NCBI RefSeq assembly: GCF_019393635.1
Contig: NC_057861.1
Span: forward strand, 719,608,232 to 719,672,231
From: Dromiciops gliroides
Taxonomy: Eukaryota; Chordata; Mammalia; Microbiotheria; Microbiotheriidae
DNA length: 64,000 nt
Reading direction: 5' to 3'
Under the pieces are notes generated by a model. That model made no database searches and was not told the origin of the DNA. It saw only the letters and a list, made by a program, of their open reading frames with translations. A program made the position numbers and the translations under genes. This document shows, one piece after another, positions 1-12,345 of the stretch; position 1 is the first letter of the stretch, and the number at the start of each line of letters is the position of its first letter.

Positions 1-517
1 TTTCTGCAGGCTTATAGATCTACCACTAGGAATATAAGAATTTGTTTTCTGTCTAATATACCCCCAGATCCCATGAATATAGGGAAATAAAAGATGAATT
101 TAGGACATTTTTTAAGTTGATAGACAATTAAAAAACAAGTAAACAAACAAACATTCAGAATTGAAACTGACAATAGTCTAAAAATGCCACTTCCTTCTTT
201 ACTGGGCCTCTGCCTTCCCCGGGATCTCTATAGTCCTTGAGATTAATAATATCATTCCAAGTATTGTCCACCATTTCTGGGGAGAAATATATCTACAACT
301 AAAGCAAAATGTAAGGCTCTTAGGAGGTTTAGAAACTTTCCCTTGAGTTAGGTTTCTCCTTCCCTTGGGACCTACACAGTCCATATGACTCACAAGTACC
401 AGTGAATTAATTTGTCCTGGTTGGTTCTCTGCATCATGAGTCTCATTTCTATTACTTCTTCTTTTCCTATGCATAAACAGTGATGGTTCTTCCTATCATT
501 GTACAGCTCATTCTGGC
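1..517. other. Intergenic sequence, nothing recognised
   Basis: AT-rich sequence with short A runs. The longest open frame (91 codons, minus strand) has no recognisable domain. I see no repeat family or splice-like structure that I can defend. Confidence 0.5.
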
Positions 518-720
518 CCTGATACTTTCTTTTCTTTCTTTTTTCTTTATTTCTTTTCTTTTTTTTTTTTTGTGGGGCAATGAGGGTTAAGTGACTTGCC
601 CAAGGTCACACAGCTAGTAAGTGTCAAGCATCTGAGGTCAGATTTGAACTCAGGTCCTCCTGAATCCAGGGCCAGTGCTTTATCCACTGCACTACCTAGT
701 TGCCCCCTGATACTTTCTTT
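518..720 (-). mobile_element. Marsupial tRNA-derived SINE with target duplication
   Basis: Full-length SINE on the minus strand. Read on that strand it runs from the head (gggcaactaggtagtgcag) through the B-box-like gagttcaaatc segment and gctgtgtgacc to an A-rich tail, seen on the plus strand as the T-rich run at 541-571. A 15-bp target duplication cctgatactttcttt lies at 518-532 and 706-720. SINEs of this kind are copied by LINE-1 machinery in trans. Short open frames across it are not genes. Confidence 0.93.
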
Positions 721-1890
721 AGTACATCTAAGATGCAAGGTTATTAAACTGATATTCCATATCAGTTTTTATTTTTCATTGACCCCAGAAATTAATGAGA
801 AAGGTTTTGTGGTTCCCTTAAAGAGAAGTAGTAACATGCAAGTTTCATTCCAGGAAACTGAATCCTTATCTATATGAAAATTTTTAAGTGCACTTGTAGT
901 ATTATATAGGAAATTGCTAGCCTTAAGTCAGAATCAAAACAAGGGCCATGTAATGGGGGAACAAGAGGAATTTAGATCACATTTAAGACATTTATACCTG
1001 AAAAAAAAAAAGAAATTTAAACCTGTCAAAAAGACAAAAGACTTGGAGGAAATTAAAAACCTGCTAAACGGGCAAGATTCTTTCTGTAAAACAAATTGAA
1101 TTATTTCTTTCCTCTCCCTTCCCCCTCATTTGATATAGAAGAAGGGCAGGGCCTTAATGATGTGTACCTTAAGATCTGCTAAAGACAAAAACCATTTAAG
1201 GTAGGCCAGGTAATTTACATAGGTCTACATTAAAGGAGTTAATAGAAATAGTCTCACTCAAAAAGAAATCTTTTGAGCCCTTTACCACCTGCTCTGGGCT
1301 AGGCCAGTGTCATTGTGATACTTGCTATTTCCATGCTAATTCATGCATGCATTCTGATCCTTATCACAACACTGTGAGGTAAGTATAACAAATATCATTC
1401 TTTCCTTCAGAGATGAGGATATGAACTCAGAGCTGTTACTTGCCATATCTAAATAGGTGATTGTATGTAGAGAAACAACTAAACCAATTGTGATACATTA
1501 ATATAATGTAATATCACTGTGTTATGAAAAATGATACATACTGAGCAATTCAGAGAAGCATTCAAAATTTATCTAAATGGAAGAAAATTATGTAAGCAGT
1601 ATAATGAAAAAGATATACACAATGACTACAATAATGCAAATAGGAAATAAAACAAAAGGAAATTTATTCACTGTATATTTAATTTTATTGATCAAATTTG
1701 GCCCTGAAGAAGAGAAGGGACATTCCTTCCTTCCAGAGGCTGGGGATATTGGGGTTGGAATATTATATATAATATCAGATTCATTGATGTCTTGGTTAGA
1801 TTGTTATATCTTATTATAGAGGTGAAGGGGAGCTATAGGAATTTATGGAATAAGGAGGCTGTAGCTTGGTCATTATCTGATATTTAGAAA
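721..1890. other. Intergenic sequence with one weak MIR piece
   Basis: Mostly unrecognised AT-rich sequence. About 1340-1460 resembles an antisense MIR (cacaacactgtgaggtaagt, then agatgaggatatgaactcag), heavily decayed. No gene is supported. Confidence 0.45.
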
Positions 1891-1894
1891 AAAA

Positions 1895-2330
1895 TAATTT
1901 GATTACTGAGTGGAAAATGGCCTGGGTTGAGAAGGATATGAGGCAGGGAGACCTACCAGAAGATTATTCCAAGAATTAAGGCAAGAATTGATGAGGGCCT
2001 AGACCAGTTGGCAGTTAAGATAGTGAAAGGAATATACATAAGAATTATTAATAAGGTAAAATTCATAAAATTGTCAAAAGATCAGATATGATAAGACATG
2101 TGAAAGAGCTTGAGGTGTTAAAGATGAAACCTAGTTTGTGAGCCCAAATGACTGGAAATACGGTATTGACCTCAACAGGAAAACTTTGAAGAGGAGAGAT
2201 ATTGAGGGAAAAGATAAGGAATTTCTTGCTAAGATGTTGTGTTCAAGATATCTATAGAATATACAGCTTAGGTTGTCTAATTGGCTGTTGGAGATTGGAG
2301 ACCCACTTATCAAGTGTGACATCAATTTGA
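1895..2330 (+). repeat. Ancient mammalian interspersed repeat fragment
   Basis: Phrases such as gaggcagggagacctaccag, ttgatgagggcctagaccag and aattggctgttggagattgg recall an old mammalian repeat whose consensus I know only by these phrases. The family name is unresolved and the copy is strongly diverged. I rate it as probable repeat, not gene. Confidence 0.45.
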
Positions 2331-2609
2331 CTTCATATTAATCTATGGGTCTTGTGCTGGCTTCCATTTTGTGGTTCATTTCTTCTGCTCTTCGAGCTTC
2401 TGGATGGCTTTCCTGAGTTAGGACTGGTTTAATGACGATACTCCTCCATCTCTTTCCCTTTCTTTCCTAACTACCAGGACTCACACTAGGTTTCCACATG
2501 AATACCCTCTACCAATCTCTGACAGCTTCCAGATGTATTTTTGTGCAATTCTCAGGAAGATGGAAAAGAATACTTTTGATTCATATCAGTTTGCTTTATC
2601 ATAAGGGTC

Positions 2610-2750
2610 CTTTTATCTGTTTGGCTTCATTTCCTTAACTATAAAGTGAGGATAATAATAGCACCTACTTCACAGAGTTATTGTTTAGATCATATGAGAT
2701 GATATTTGTAAAAAAAGGGGGGGGGGAGGCTTGGCACACTGCCTGGCATT
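2610..2750 (+). repeat. MIR-type CORE-SINE fragment with a G run
   Basis: The string aaagtgaggataataatagc, followed by cacctacttcacagagttat, is the 3' half of a MIR-like SINE. A run of nine or more G at about 2718-2727 interrupts its end. Confidence 0.7.
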
Positions 2751-3029
2751 CCTTTCTCTTCTCTGTCTATATATTTGTTAGGGTTTTTCTGGAATATCTG
2801 GGTTTCTCCATGACCTTTTGCATTGCCATCAATCAGGAGTCTTTCTTGACTTGTTGGTATAGGTACAAATGAAAACCTATAATCCATTGGTTTTGTTTGT
2901 TTGCTTCTCTTCTAGTGGAAAAACTTGCAATTGATGGGTATAAAATGGGGCTGGATAATCCCATCAAAAGAACTAAAGGGCAGGCAAAGATCAAGCTTTG
3001 GGAGGATTCAATGTAAATAAACAAAGGAA

Positions 3030-3325
3030 TTTATTGATAGATAAATAGAAGATAGATATATCAATGAATGAATAAGTGAATGAATGAATGAATGAGTGTA
3101 TGTATATTTGTATATGTGTATATATATGTGTGTGTATGTCTGTATGGGTATACATACATTGGTTTATTTTATATATTCATACACATATATGTATATGCAT
3201 GTATGTATATGTGTGTATAGCTATACAGACACATACATATACATATATACTTACAATCCATCCATTCATTCTTCATTTATTCATGTATTTGTGCATTTAT
3301 TTGTTCATTCTCAGATATGGGTAAT

Positions 3326-3352
<27 letters not shown>
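3030..3352 (+). repeat. Simple repeats: GAAT, TATG and TG tracts
   Basis: A GAAT tetranucleotide tract (about 3064-3095) runs into mixed TATG/TATATG repeats and then a (TG)n tract at 3326-3352. Open frames here are low-complexity translations of these repeats. Confidence 0.85.
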
Positions 3353-3358
<6 letters not shown>

Positions 3359-3644
3359 ATGTGTTCATGTGGTTTGTAACAATGGTTTGCTGATTCAGAG
3401 ACCATTTTGTTTTCTTTCTTTTTATTAGGTAGAAAAAGCTCTTAATGTGCTTAGCAATGTGGTAGAGAATTGTATTATGACACATACAAGGCAAGAGAAA
3501 TGAGTAGTTCTCCCAAAATGGACCTGGACCCTTTGCTACAAGGTTTTATATATATTCATACAGTACAAATATATGTGTACACACATATAATCTATCATTT
3601 TATGTGATAAGTTCATTGTGGATAGGACAAGTCAATTTCTGGGC

Positions 3645-3735
3645 CTGTTTACTCAGCTGTAAAATAAAATTATCAGACTATATTATCTCTAAAGTTCCTT
3701 TCAACTTTGGCATAATTCCTTTGGATTCTAAACTC
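3645..3735 (+). repeat. MIR fragment
   Basis: Short MIR-like stretch (tttactcagctgtaaaataa, then ctctaaagttcctttcaact), the 3' half of a CORE-SINE. Confidence 0.55.
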
Positions 3736-3741
3736 ATGCGG

Positions 3742-4684
3742 AGGAAAGAATTGTTATTTGCAGCATCTTTGAGTGTTTGGAAAATCTCCTGAATAATAGG
3801 ATAGATTTAGAGGGAAGGGTTCAATGATCCTAAAGAATAGAGGTCTACTGCTCAGCACCCCCACTTTGGAAATTATTGGAATATATTAGGCAAAAAAAGT
3901 CATGAACATACCATTGTTTTCTAATAAAAGTTTAAAAGTTGCCAGAGAGAGAGAGAGAATCTCAATCACATTTTCCTTCCTATCTTTTTGCTTAGAATGA
4001 GTCAGTATTTATTTGACTTAGCTATGGCCTTATCATCTTGACACTCCTTCTCTGTGGGGATTGCTTATTAGTGCTGTCTGATTACGTTGTCACTCAGACC
4101 CACAAACATAGATAGCTAAAAAAAAATAATTGAAGTACCAACTCTGCACTAATCCTAACTCCCAAAGAACTTTGGCTTTGCCCTCTATAAGTAGATGGTC
4201 AGAAGACTTAAACACCCAGTGATGAGGGATCTCTTTTTTAAGGTGTGCTTTCTTTGTCATGGAAAGGAAACAATGACTTAATATATTTTGAGTAAATAGA
4301 GATTCCAGGTTAGCTGGAAAGTTTTGGAAATTAGCTCTTGTTCTGTCAATGTGCAAGAAAAATATTAGAGCCAAGCAAAAGTCTACTCTATTCCCCTTCA
4401 TTCCTGAAGTTAAAAAAAAAAATCATCTGTTATTGTAAGAATGGATCAATGAGAAAAGAAGGGTCATATTAAAATATCAGCCAGAGAGACTAAAAATAAA
4501 TAGGGTAGAACAATTGAAATAGTTTATTCAGTAATGCATTATGTATGTATTCAAAATAATTGTATCTCTGCAAGCATTCAAGGCAGAGAGACATAAAAAT
4601 TATCTCTCCAAATTTACCAAGGGTCAAAATTCCAGGTTCCTTCCTTTCTTTTCAGAGACCCTGTGAAGTGGATAGTACCAGTTT
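3742..4684. other. Intergenic sequence, nothing recognised
   Basis: No repeat family or gene recognised. A short (GA)n tract lies near 3943-3958. Confidence 0.45.
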
Positions 4685-4965
4685 TAAGATCCCAAATTTA
4701 TATATGAGAAAATAGAAACTCTGATAGGTTAAATAACTTGACCAAGATTACACATATATACTCTCGCACACAGAGAGATATACAAACATATATGCATAAA
4801 CACATATTCACATAGACACATACATAATGTATATATGCATATAATGGATACACAATGTAATATTTATAATATGTATTGATATATATCTGTGTTTATATAT
4901 ATATCTTAACATATTCATATTCCATTTTTAGTATATATATATATATATATATATATATGGGGATT
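4685..4965 (-). repeat. MIR piece followed by CA/TA simple repeats
   Basis: About 4690-4760 reads as antisense MIR (aaatagaaactctgataggt, then taaataacttgaccaagatt). It runs into mixed cacata/tatata repeats and a pure (TA)n tract at 4931-4958. Confidence 0.6.
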
Positions 4966-5234
4966 TGTGTGTGGGTAATCTTGGTCAAGTTATTTAACCT
5001 ATCAGAGTTATATCTGTGTATATACACACACAGACATGATAAGACAATAAATAAAAATATGAAGGGTAGTAAAGGCGGATAATAGAAATACATCAAGTAC
5101 ATTAGAATATTTGTTAGGATACATCACGCCACTGGGACCTCTAATAAAATTGAGTACCCCAACCCAGTGCAATGAAAACTAGTAGATATAATGATGGTGA
5201 TGGTGATCATGACAATGACAATATTGATAATTGT

Positions 5235-5958
5235 GATGACAAGTTTTGAGTTCCAAATTTTATTCCTCCTCATATCCCTCCCTTCCACCCTTCCTGCATA
5301 TGCAATTATGTAAAATATTACCATATTAGTAATTTTATATAAGGAAACTTGAATAGAAGAAAAAATTGAAAGAAAATGAAAAATAGCATGCTTCAGTCTG
5401 TGTTCAATTAATACCATTTCTTTCTTTGAAGGTGGATAGTATGCTTCACCATTCGACCTTTTTCTTGGATCATTGGATTGCTGAGAATGGTTGTCATTCA
5501 CAGTTCTTTATCAAACGATATTGCTGTCTCTGTGCATAATGTTCTCTTGGTTCTGCTCACTTTACATCAGTTCATATGAGTTTTTCTAGGCCTTTCTGAA
5601 ATCATCCTACTTGTCATTTCTTATAGCATAATAATATTCCATGAACATCATATACCACAGCTTGTTTAGCCATTCCCCAATTGATGGGCATTCCTTTGAT
5701 TTCCAACTCTTAGCTACTACAAAATGAGCTGCTATAAATATTTTTGTACAAATAGATATTTTTCTCTTTTGGGGATGACTTTGGGACATCAAACTAGCAG
5801 TGGTATTGCTGGATCAAAGGGTATGTGCAGGTCTATAGCCCTTTGGACATAGTTCCAAATTGCTCTCAAAATGGTTGGATCTTTTCACAACTCCAGCAGT
5901 GGATTAGCATCCCAGTTTTCCCACATTCCCTCCAACATTAAATACAAACATACATACA

Positions 5959-6014
<56 letters not shown>

Positions 6015-6580
6015 TTTTCCTTTTTTGTCATATTTGTCACTCTGATAGGTATAAGGTGATACCTCAGACTTGTTTTAATTTTCATTTCTCTGATCAATAA
6101 TGATCTAGAGCATTTTTATATCATTATGGATAACTTTGATTTCATTTGAAAACTGCCTGTTCAGATCCTTTGAACATTTACCAATTAGGGAATGACTTGT
6201 ATTTTTATAAATTTAAATCAGTTCTCTATATATTTGAGAAAAGAAGACTTTATCATAGATAATTACTTCAAAAGTTCTTCCCCTGTTTTCTGCTTCCCTT
6301 GTAATCTTGGTTACATTAGTTTTGTTCATGAAAACTTTTTAATTTTATATAATTAAAATTATCTGTTTTACATTTTGTATTACTTTATGTATCTTCTTTG
6401 GTCCTAAATTCTTCCTCTGTCCATAAATCTGACAGATAAACTATTTCATGATTTCTTAATTTGCTTATGGTATCATTCTTTATGTGTAAATCATGTACCC
6501 CAAATGGGTGAGGTGTTGGTCTATACCTAAAACTAGTAGATTTTGGAGGTTTTGTTTTTTTGTTTCTTTGTTTGTTTTTC
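5235..6580 (-). mobile_element. LINE-1, 5'-truncated, old copy (ORF2 end and 3' UTR)
   Basis: Minus-strand LINE-1 holding the C-terminal part of ORF2 and the 3' UTR. It aligns by eye with the better copy at 15.7-17.2 kb: for instance ccccaattgatgggcattcc here matches the C-terminal ORF2 segment there, and the flanking tttccacattccctccaac and gtaaatcatgtaccc phrases also recur. ORF2 is broken by many stops and indels. A (TA)n tract at 5962-6004 has grown inside it. The 3' end is near 5235, where the poly(A) has decayed. No target duplication was identified. Confidence 0.9.
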
Positions 6581-6599
6581 TGGGTCAATCATGAGTAGG

Positions 6600-7300
6600 T
6601 TTTTGGAGGAGGGGTAAAGAATGCCAAACCTAGAGACTAGTGTTGAGTCAAGCTAGTAGTAGGCTTCCACCAGTCATGCATGACCATGGATCAGTGCCTT
6701 GAAGAGCCACAGGCCACAGTGTGGCTATGCAGTCCGATACGGGAGCCAAAGCTCCTGCCGCAAGGAGGACATCAGAAAACTGTGCTCTCTGTTGCCCATC
6801 GGTTCCTGCATCTCATTCATTTTTCTTCCTCCCGAGCTTGAAGGCCCATCTCAGCTGCACACAAGCTGCTCTTGAGTATTGAACTCCATCAGGCATGGTC
6901 CTTGGCCATCTCCTCCCAGCTGCAGATGTCTATTCCCAGTGCCCTCAAGTCTTGCTTGCATACATCTTTGTAGCTAAGCTGGGGGCATCCAGCAGGTCTT
7001 TGGCCTGAGGCTAACTTGCCATAGAGTAGGTCTTTAGGAATGCGCCCATCTTACATGCGGTGCACATGACCAAGCCAGTGCAGCCTTCTTTGTTTCAGTA
7101 GTGTGTAGATGCTCAGAAGTTGCTCTCGTTGGAGCACTTCTGTGTTGGTGATCCTATCTGACCAAGATATGCCAAGGATGCTCTTGTCTAGTATACATAG
7201 TCCATGTTTCACTGCCATATAGTAAGGTACTCAGGATGCATGCTCTATAGACAGCAATGCTGTAATCAAGCTACAGCATAATTTTTGAGAAATAGGTCCT
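6600..7300 (-). mobile_element. RTE-type LINE relic: C-terminal end of reverse transcriptase
   Basis: On the minus strand the sequence translates piecewise to STLLYGSETWT (last letters inferred), then RRLHWLGHVHRM, GRIPKDLLYGKLASGQRP, YKDVCKQDL, RALGIDI, and finally CPPCGRSFGSRIGLHSH. This order, WLGHV followed by GKRP, YKDVCKRDL and a terminal cysteine-histidine finger, is typical of the C-terminal region of a widespread non-LTR retrotransposon. I assign it to the RTE-like group with moderate confidence; a CR1-like origin is the alternative. The frame is broken by several stops and indels and the N-terminal part is absent. It is not a functional gene. Confidence 0.75.
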
Positions 7301-7325
7301 AGTTAATATTCAAATTCTCTGCTAG

Positions 7326-7326
<1 letters not shown>

Positions 7327-7360
<34 letters not shown>
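7327..7360 (+). repeat. (GA)n microsatellite
   Basis: A pure GA run of about 16 units followed by gggagggagag. Confidence 0.9.
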
Positions 7361-7363
<3 letters not shown>

Positions 7364-7499
7364 AGAGCACCCTTTGGGATATTTTTGTTGGTCTTATTGT
7401 GACACGGTGACTCAGGGTTCTTGATCTTCTCAAAGTTTTCTATTGTTTAGTGGAATAGAGAGGCTACTGAGGTCTATGGTTTCAACTCCCTAAACCAAC

Positions 7500-7632
7500 T
7501 TCTCCCTTTCAAACTGATGACTTTGTACAGTCCTGCTTCATTAAAATCCAATTCCCTTTCAAGTCAAGATATCACCTTCCCAATGTCATTGATTCTCTTC
7601 AAGAATGAAGGATGAGCAACAACAAACACATT
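7500..7632 (+). mobile_element. SINE tail fragment of RTE-mobilised type
   Basis: The stretch actgatgactttgtacagtc ... aaaatccaattccctttcaa ... cttcaagaatgaaggatgag ... aacaacaaac is a SINE tail. The same module appears at about 53960-54080 (plus) and 40248-40400 (minus). The terminal aacaacaaac is the expected RTE-type 3' end. The tRNA-derived head is missing. Confidence 0.7.
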
Positions 7633-7739
7633 CTGCCTATTATATACCTGTGGCTGGCATTGGATCCCTAAATTTGCCTTTCCTGACCAGCCATTTCTAT
7701 TTCAAATGCAACTTCTTTTCACCTGAATGACTGAATGGA

Positions 7740-7890
7740 AGGATGAAAGAAGGGAGGAAGCAAACATTTATTAAGTGCCTTCTATGTGCTAAGTTATTTA
7801 TAACTATGTCAGTGAGATATTAATTATTAAGTACTTAGGACAGTTCCTGGCACACTAAGTGCTATATAAATGTTAATTATTATTATTGTT
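7740..7890 (+). repeat. MIR-like 3' end and ancient repeat fragment
   Basis: The strings gcaaacatttattaagtgcc and gacagttcctggcacactaa, then gtgctatataaatgttaatt, are 3' ends of old mammalian repeats. Confidence 0.6.
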
Positions 7891-7904
7891 GTTGTCATCA
7901 TCAT

Positions 7905-8090
7905 TATTATAGCCTCATTAAAACCCTGATATTCAGGTGTTATTATGGTCCCTAGTTTACAGTAGAGGAAACTGAGGCAAACAGAGGTTAAATAATTATC
8001 CAGAGTCACACAACTAGTAAGTTTTAGAGGCTGGATTTGAAATTGAATCTTCCTGACTCCAGGTCAAACACTCTAATTATTGTTACACAA
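7905..8090 (-). repeat. MIR SINE, antisense
   Basis: The sequence tagaggaaactgaggcaaac, agaggttaaataattatcca, gtcacacaactagtaag and tcttcctgactccagg follow MIR order on the minus strand. It lies tail to tail with the plus-strand MIR-like end just upstream. Confidence 0.8.
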
Positions 8091-8559
8091 GTAGATATTG
8101 AACAAGTCCCTGTAAGTACATGTTCTACTGCATGAACATACATGAAAGACTTTCAGAACTCTTTCAGTTCACTGGGGAACTGTTTCATGCTTAGAGGGAG
8201 TAATTTTCTAAACTGTGTGGTAGTCACCTGAATTGGAACAGCTTCTGGATGTATTCCCAGAATATAACCCAGTTAGATTATGCCACAGTCACTATGGTCA
8301 AGATGACTGAAGCCAAATAAACCAAAGATGAAGGCTCTTAAATAAGGAATATAAAGGTTTGTAAATGTTAGATGACCCCAACACTTACTATAATATATGA
8401 ATCAGATTATTGGAGTAGATGTTAACAAACTTATTCCCCCTGGACTGACTTTGTAAATAAAATTGTCTGAAGATTATTTTTAAAAACATCTTAGTGGGAA
8501 GAACACTGGATTGAGTATCTGAAATTTAGATTTAATACATCTTTTCTAAATATGTGATC

Positions 8560-9025
8560 TTAATGATAAAGTGAAAAGAGAAATTCATGTAGAGTCAGAT
8601 GTCCCAGGTTCATATTTCACATCTCCCACTTAGTGACTATAACTTTGTACAAACCACTTAACATCCTTCATACACACATACAAATGTGCATACAAACATA
8701 CCTATATCTGTATATGTGTGTATATGTATGTATAACTTTTATGAACCTCAGCTTTAAAATGAAAAAGTATACTCTTATTTGTGAAAAAATAGGATATAGG
8801 ATAATAAAATCATTAAAACAAGGCAAAAAGTGATAATGTATAAGAAAAAGAAATAAGTTGCCAAACAAAAAAGCACCAGATTACTTCTGCTTACATTTAA
8901 CTTCTCTGAGGCTCAGTTTCTTAATCGCTTATATGAGGTGATTAGATTGAGTACTTATTTAATACCCTTATAGGTCAGATCTTCCCTAGCTCCAAATCCA
9001 TGAATATATGATCCTATGATTTAAC
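8560..9025 (+). repeat. MIR/CORE-SINE pieces around a TG/TA tract
   Basis: Two decayed MIR-like pieces (about 8575-8660 and 8755-9025) are separated by acacatacaaatg and tatgtgtgtatatg simple repeats. The second ends gatcttccctagctccaaat followed by tgatcctatga, a common end of old CORE-SINE/L3 fossils. Confidence 0.6.
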
Positions 9026-9890
9026 TGAGACAGAGATTAATCTTACAAATCTCTCATAATGGCTTCAGAATGACATCAAGGTTCATGTGTCAGCTTTTAT
9101 GTTTCTAAGGTGATGCTAGCAATCCTTCCCAACATTTCTAGACCAGTGCTAAATTGTAAGAAATAACAGAATTTCTGCAATTCACAAATTAAGAGTCTGT
9201 TTTTGGGTTGTCAACATTTTGCTGAAAGGAGCCAAACTATTTTTCTTCTCATAAAATATAATGAAAACTTTTATAGCACACCTACAATTGTTGGTATGTT
9301 CTCATACATTTGTGAAGTCTGTATTCCTCCCTATCACTTTATCATTTCCTTCTAAGGTACGTGCAATGATAACTAATTTAGGATATTTGGTATCCAATAT
9401 GAGAAGATAATCTTATGATCCTCCTGGCTGCTACCTCCAAAGGGCTTCCTAAGGTCTGAGGAATAATGACAAAACCAGGGAGAGATAGCTAAGACACTGA
9501 ATAACAAATCGGGATCCAAAAAATCTTCACAGACTGTAACACTGAATTCAATGCAGTAGGATAGAAGTTAATAGCATTGAATATATAGACATTCTTTGAT
9601 TCAAAAAATCAATTTCATATGAAATAGGTGGAGGATCTATGACTTATAATGAGAGTTCATCTGAAGGCATGTCTGTTCATTTAAGTGAATTGTAAGCTAA
9701 ATTTAATTCAGCAGTATGATATAATATATAAACAAGCTAACATGATTTTGAGTTGCTATAAGAGTAGCATAGTAATGCCCTAAACTAAGGATGTAACAGT
9801 TCTCTTTCACTCTACCCTGCTCTGGTGCATCTAGATTACTCTGTTCAGTAATGAATGGCTCATTTTAGGAAGGGTATTTGTAAATTAAAA
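9026..9890. other. Intergenic sequence, nothing recognised
   Basis: No gene, repeat family or sizeable open frame that I can support. Confidence 0.45.
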
Positions 9891-10150
9891 AAATATATAT
9901 CCAGTGGAAATCAACTAGGATGATTAGTAGAACTTTATTGGTTTAGAATGGAGAAGAGTAGACTTGGGGGAGGTGACATGATCACTGTCTTCTATCATTT
10001 GAAGAGCTTTAAGTTAATAGAGTAACTTTATTCTGCTTTTCCCCAGAAGGTAGAACTAGGAGCATTGCGTGGAAGTTGCAAAGAAACAAATTTTATTTAA
10101 CATTAGGAGAAAATATCCAGAAATGCAATCTGTTATCTTTGATGATTTTT
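9890..10150 (+). repeat. L3/CR1-type LINE fossil, 3' region
   Basis: Phrases ggtgacatgatcactgtctt, atttgaagagctttaag, aaggtagaactaggagcatt and gtggaagttgcaaagaaaca match the 3' coding/UTR region of CR1-type LINEs (mammalian L3). The copy is strongly diverged. Confidence 0.75.
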
Positions 10151-10279
10151 TCCTATAGGAATTTTTTTAGGTAAATATTACATGCTCCTCTTATAGGAAA
10201 GGTTGTAGAAATTAATTTTGTCCCAATATTTTGAGGCAACAGAATAAAGGAAGTCATGAGACAACAATCCTGTAATGTA

Positions 10280-10440
10280 GAGACTGAGAATAGAATCAGA
10301 GGCCCTGAACTCAAACACCAAACCTGCCTTTTACTACTTTGTGACCTTAGACAAATCATTTAAATTCTCTAGACTTTAGTCTCCACATCTGTTTTCAAAA
10401 TAGATTACCATGGATGATCTCTAAGGTTACTTCGAGTTCA
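10280..10440 (+). repeat. MIR SINE
   Basis: MIR order on the plus strand: ctgaactcaaacaccaaacc, ctttgtgaccttagacaaat, tttagtctccacatctg, gatctctaaggttacttcg. Confidence 0.7.
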
Positions 10441-11238
10441 AACTTTTTTTATAAATTCATTTAATTTTTATTTCCAAATTCTCTCCCTCTATCTATAACC
10501 TCCCCCACTTAATGAGAAGGTAATCAGTATGATACCATTACACATGTGAAGATGTGAAGTCAAGCAAAATATTTTTTCTCTATTAGCCATGTTGAAAAAA
10601 AAAAAGCTCAAAAATGAGGTGAGGAAAAAAGTCTTCATTCTGAACTCAGAAGTCCTCAGTTTTCTCTCTGAAGGAAAATAACATTTTTCATCATGAGTTC
10701 TTTGGAATTATCTTGAATCAATATGAAAGTATTTTCATAGATGATCATCATTTCAATATTGCTGTTACTGTGTACAATGTTCTCCTGGTTCTTTTCATTC
10801 CATTTTGTATCACTTCAAATAATACTTCCTAGATTTTTCTGAAAGTATCACCGTTATCATTTCTTACAGCATGGCACAATAATATTCTACCACAATCATA
10901 TATTATAACTTCTTCAACCGTTCCCCAATTAATGGCCATATCTTCAGTTTCCAATTCTTTGCCACCACAAAAAGCTGTTATGAACATTTTTGTACATATA
11001 GATTCTTTCCTCTTTTCTTTGATCTCTTTGGAATGTAGACCTAGTAGTGGTATTTCTGGGTCAAAGAGTATAGACAGTTTTATAATCCTTTGGGCATAGT
11101 CCCAAATGGTTCTCCAGAATGGTAGGATCAGTTCACAACTCCACCAGCAGTTCATTAGTGACCTTATTTTTCTACATCCCCTCAAGAATTTACATTTTCC
11201 TTTTCTGTTTTGTTATCCAATCTGATAAGTGTAGTTAA
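10441..11238 (-). mobile_element. LINE-1, 5'-truncated 3' end, old copy
   Basis: Minus-strand LINE-1 with 3' UTR (from about 10445) and the last part of ORF2. ORF2 recognition strings include ggtttctccagaatggtagg on the plus strand and the CWWSCE-like residues that read on the minus strand near 11130. Homology to the copy at 16.2-16.7 kb stops near 11238. It is old, with many indels. Confidence 0.88.
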
Positions 11239-11269
11239 ATATATACACCAATTTCCTAAACTATTAAAT

Positions 11270-11395
11270 AATAGTCTGATATCCCTCTTGATATGAATGG
11301 GTGATGTGGTTGTGGGATTATTTTAGGGTATGGATCATACTACATGGTAACCAAGGTTTCTTCCAACTCTCATATTCTCTAATCAGGTAATTCTG
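11270..11395 (+). repeat. L3/CR1-type 3' end fragment
   Basis: The order gggtatggatcatactacat, ggtaaccaaggtttcttcca, actctcatattctct follows the 3' end of L3/CR1 elements. Short and diverged. Confidence 0.45.
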
Positions 11396-12170
11396 CAGTT
11401 ATTACATGAGGAAACACAGATGCTAATGATATTTTTCCCTCAATATTTTGATGGATGAGTAATTCATCAATGTGGATATTTCCTACAGTTATGCAGATTT
11501 GCAATTGTCTTGGAATTCTTTCAACTGAGAGGATTTGGGCATCTTGGGAGAGATGCATCTGTCAATGGGATCTGATGATTGTGGGTAAAAGCTAGAGGGT
11601 CAAGTAAATGGTAATGTATTAGTATTCTAAAGAATGTGTTTTCTAATAGCAGTTTCATAACACTAGTATGTAGATTTCATTTTTTTACAATCTATCAGGC
11701 ATGATTAGAATATACAGCCAATTAGCAATTAGTAGCAGTTTTTATCAACATTTTACCATAGAAGGAAGGATAAAGAGGAAGAAAGGAGTAAGGGTAGAAT
11801 ATTTAGAATTCTACTGGTAGGATTTATTATCATAATAATGACACATCTCCCGTTAATAGCAGGAGGCAAGAAGAAATAAACAAATACTCTTGCAGTTATG
11901 AAAGAAGTCTTTTTAGAAAGAACCTCAATATCTCTTATCCAGGGTGACCAATAGTAATATTGTTGTTACAATACTAGGTGTGACTGTCTGCTTTTCTGTG
12001 CCCATGCATTATTTTTAATATTTATTTCTTCTTTTGATAGTATGTTTGGGGATCCCCCACAAATAGGGATCAGTAGATCAAGATGTTGAAAAAATTATTT
12101 TAGTGTCTCTTTCCCCTCCAAAAAAAATTCATGTATTCTGTGCAATTCTTATTCATGTCCATCCTTGTAC
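11396..12170. other. Intergenic sequence, nothing recognised
   Basis: AT-rich, no supported feature. Confidence 0.45.
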
Positions 12171-12174
12171 ACTC

Positions 12175-12345
12175 CTCTTTTTCGATTATGTTGAAGGCCT
12201 TCTTCTAAATCTCAACCAGTCTGTATTTAAACATAGAATGGATGACCACCTATTGAGTATAAGGGAGAAGAGATTCCCTTAGAGGTACAAGTTGGTTTAT
12301 AGGGTTACAAAAATTGCTTATGATTCTATGATTCTGAAATGAAAA
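12175..12345 (+). repeat. L3/CR1-type 3' end fragment
   Basis: The phrases ttgaaggccttcttctaaat, gaatggatgaccacctattg, agagattcccttagaggtac and gattctatgattctgaa follow the CR1/L3 3' end order. Confidence 0.65.
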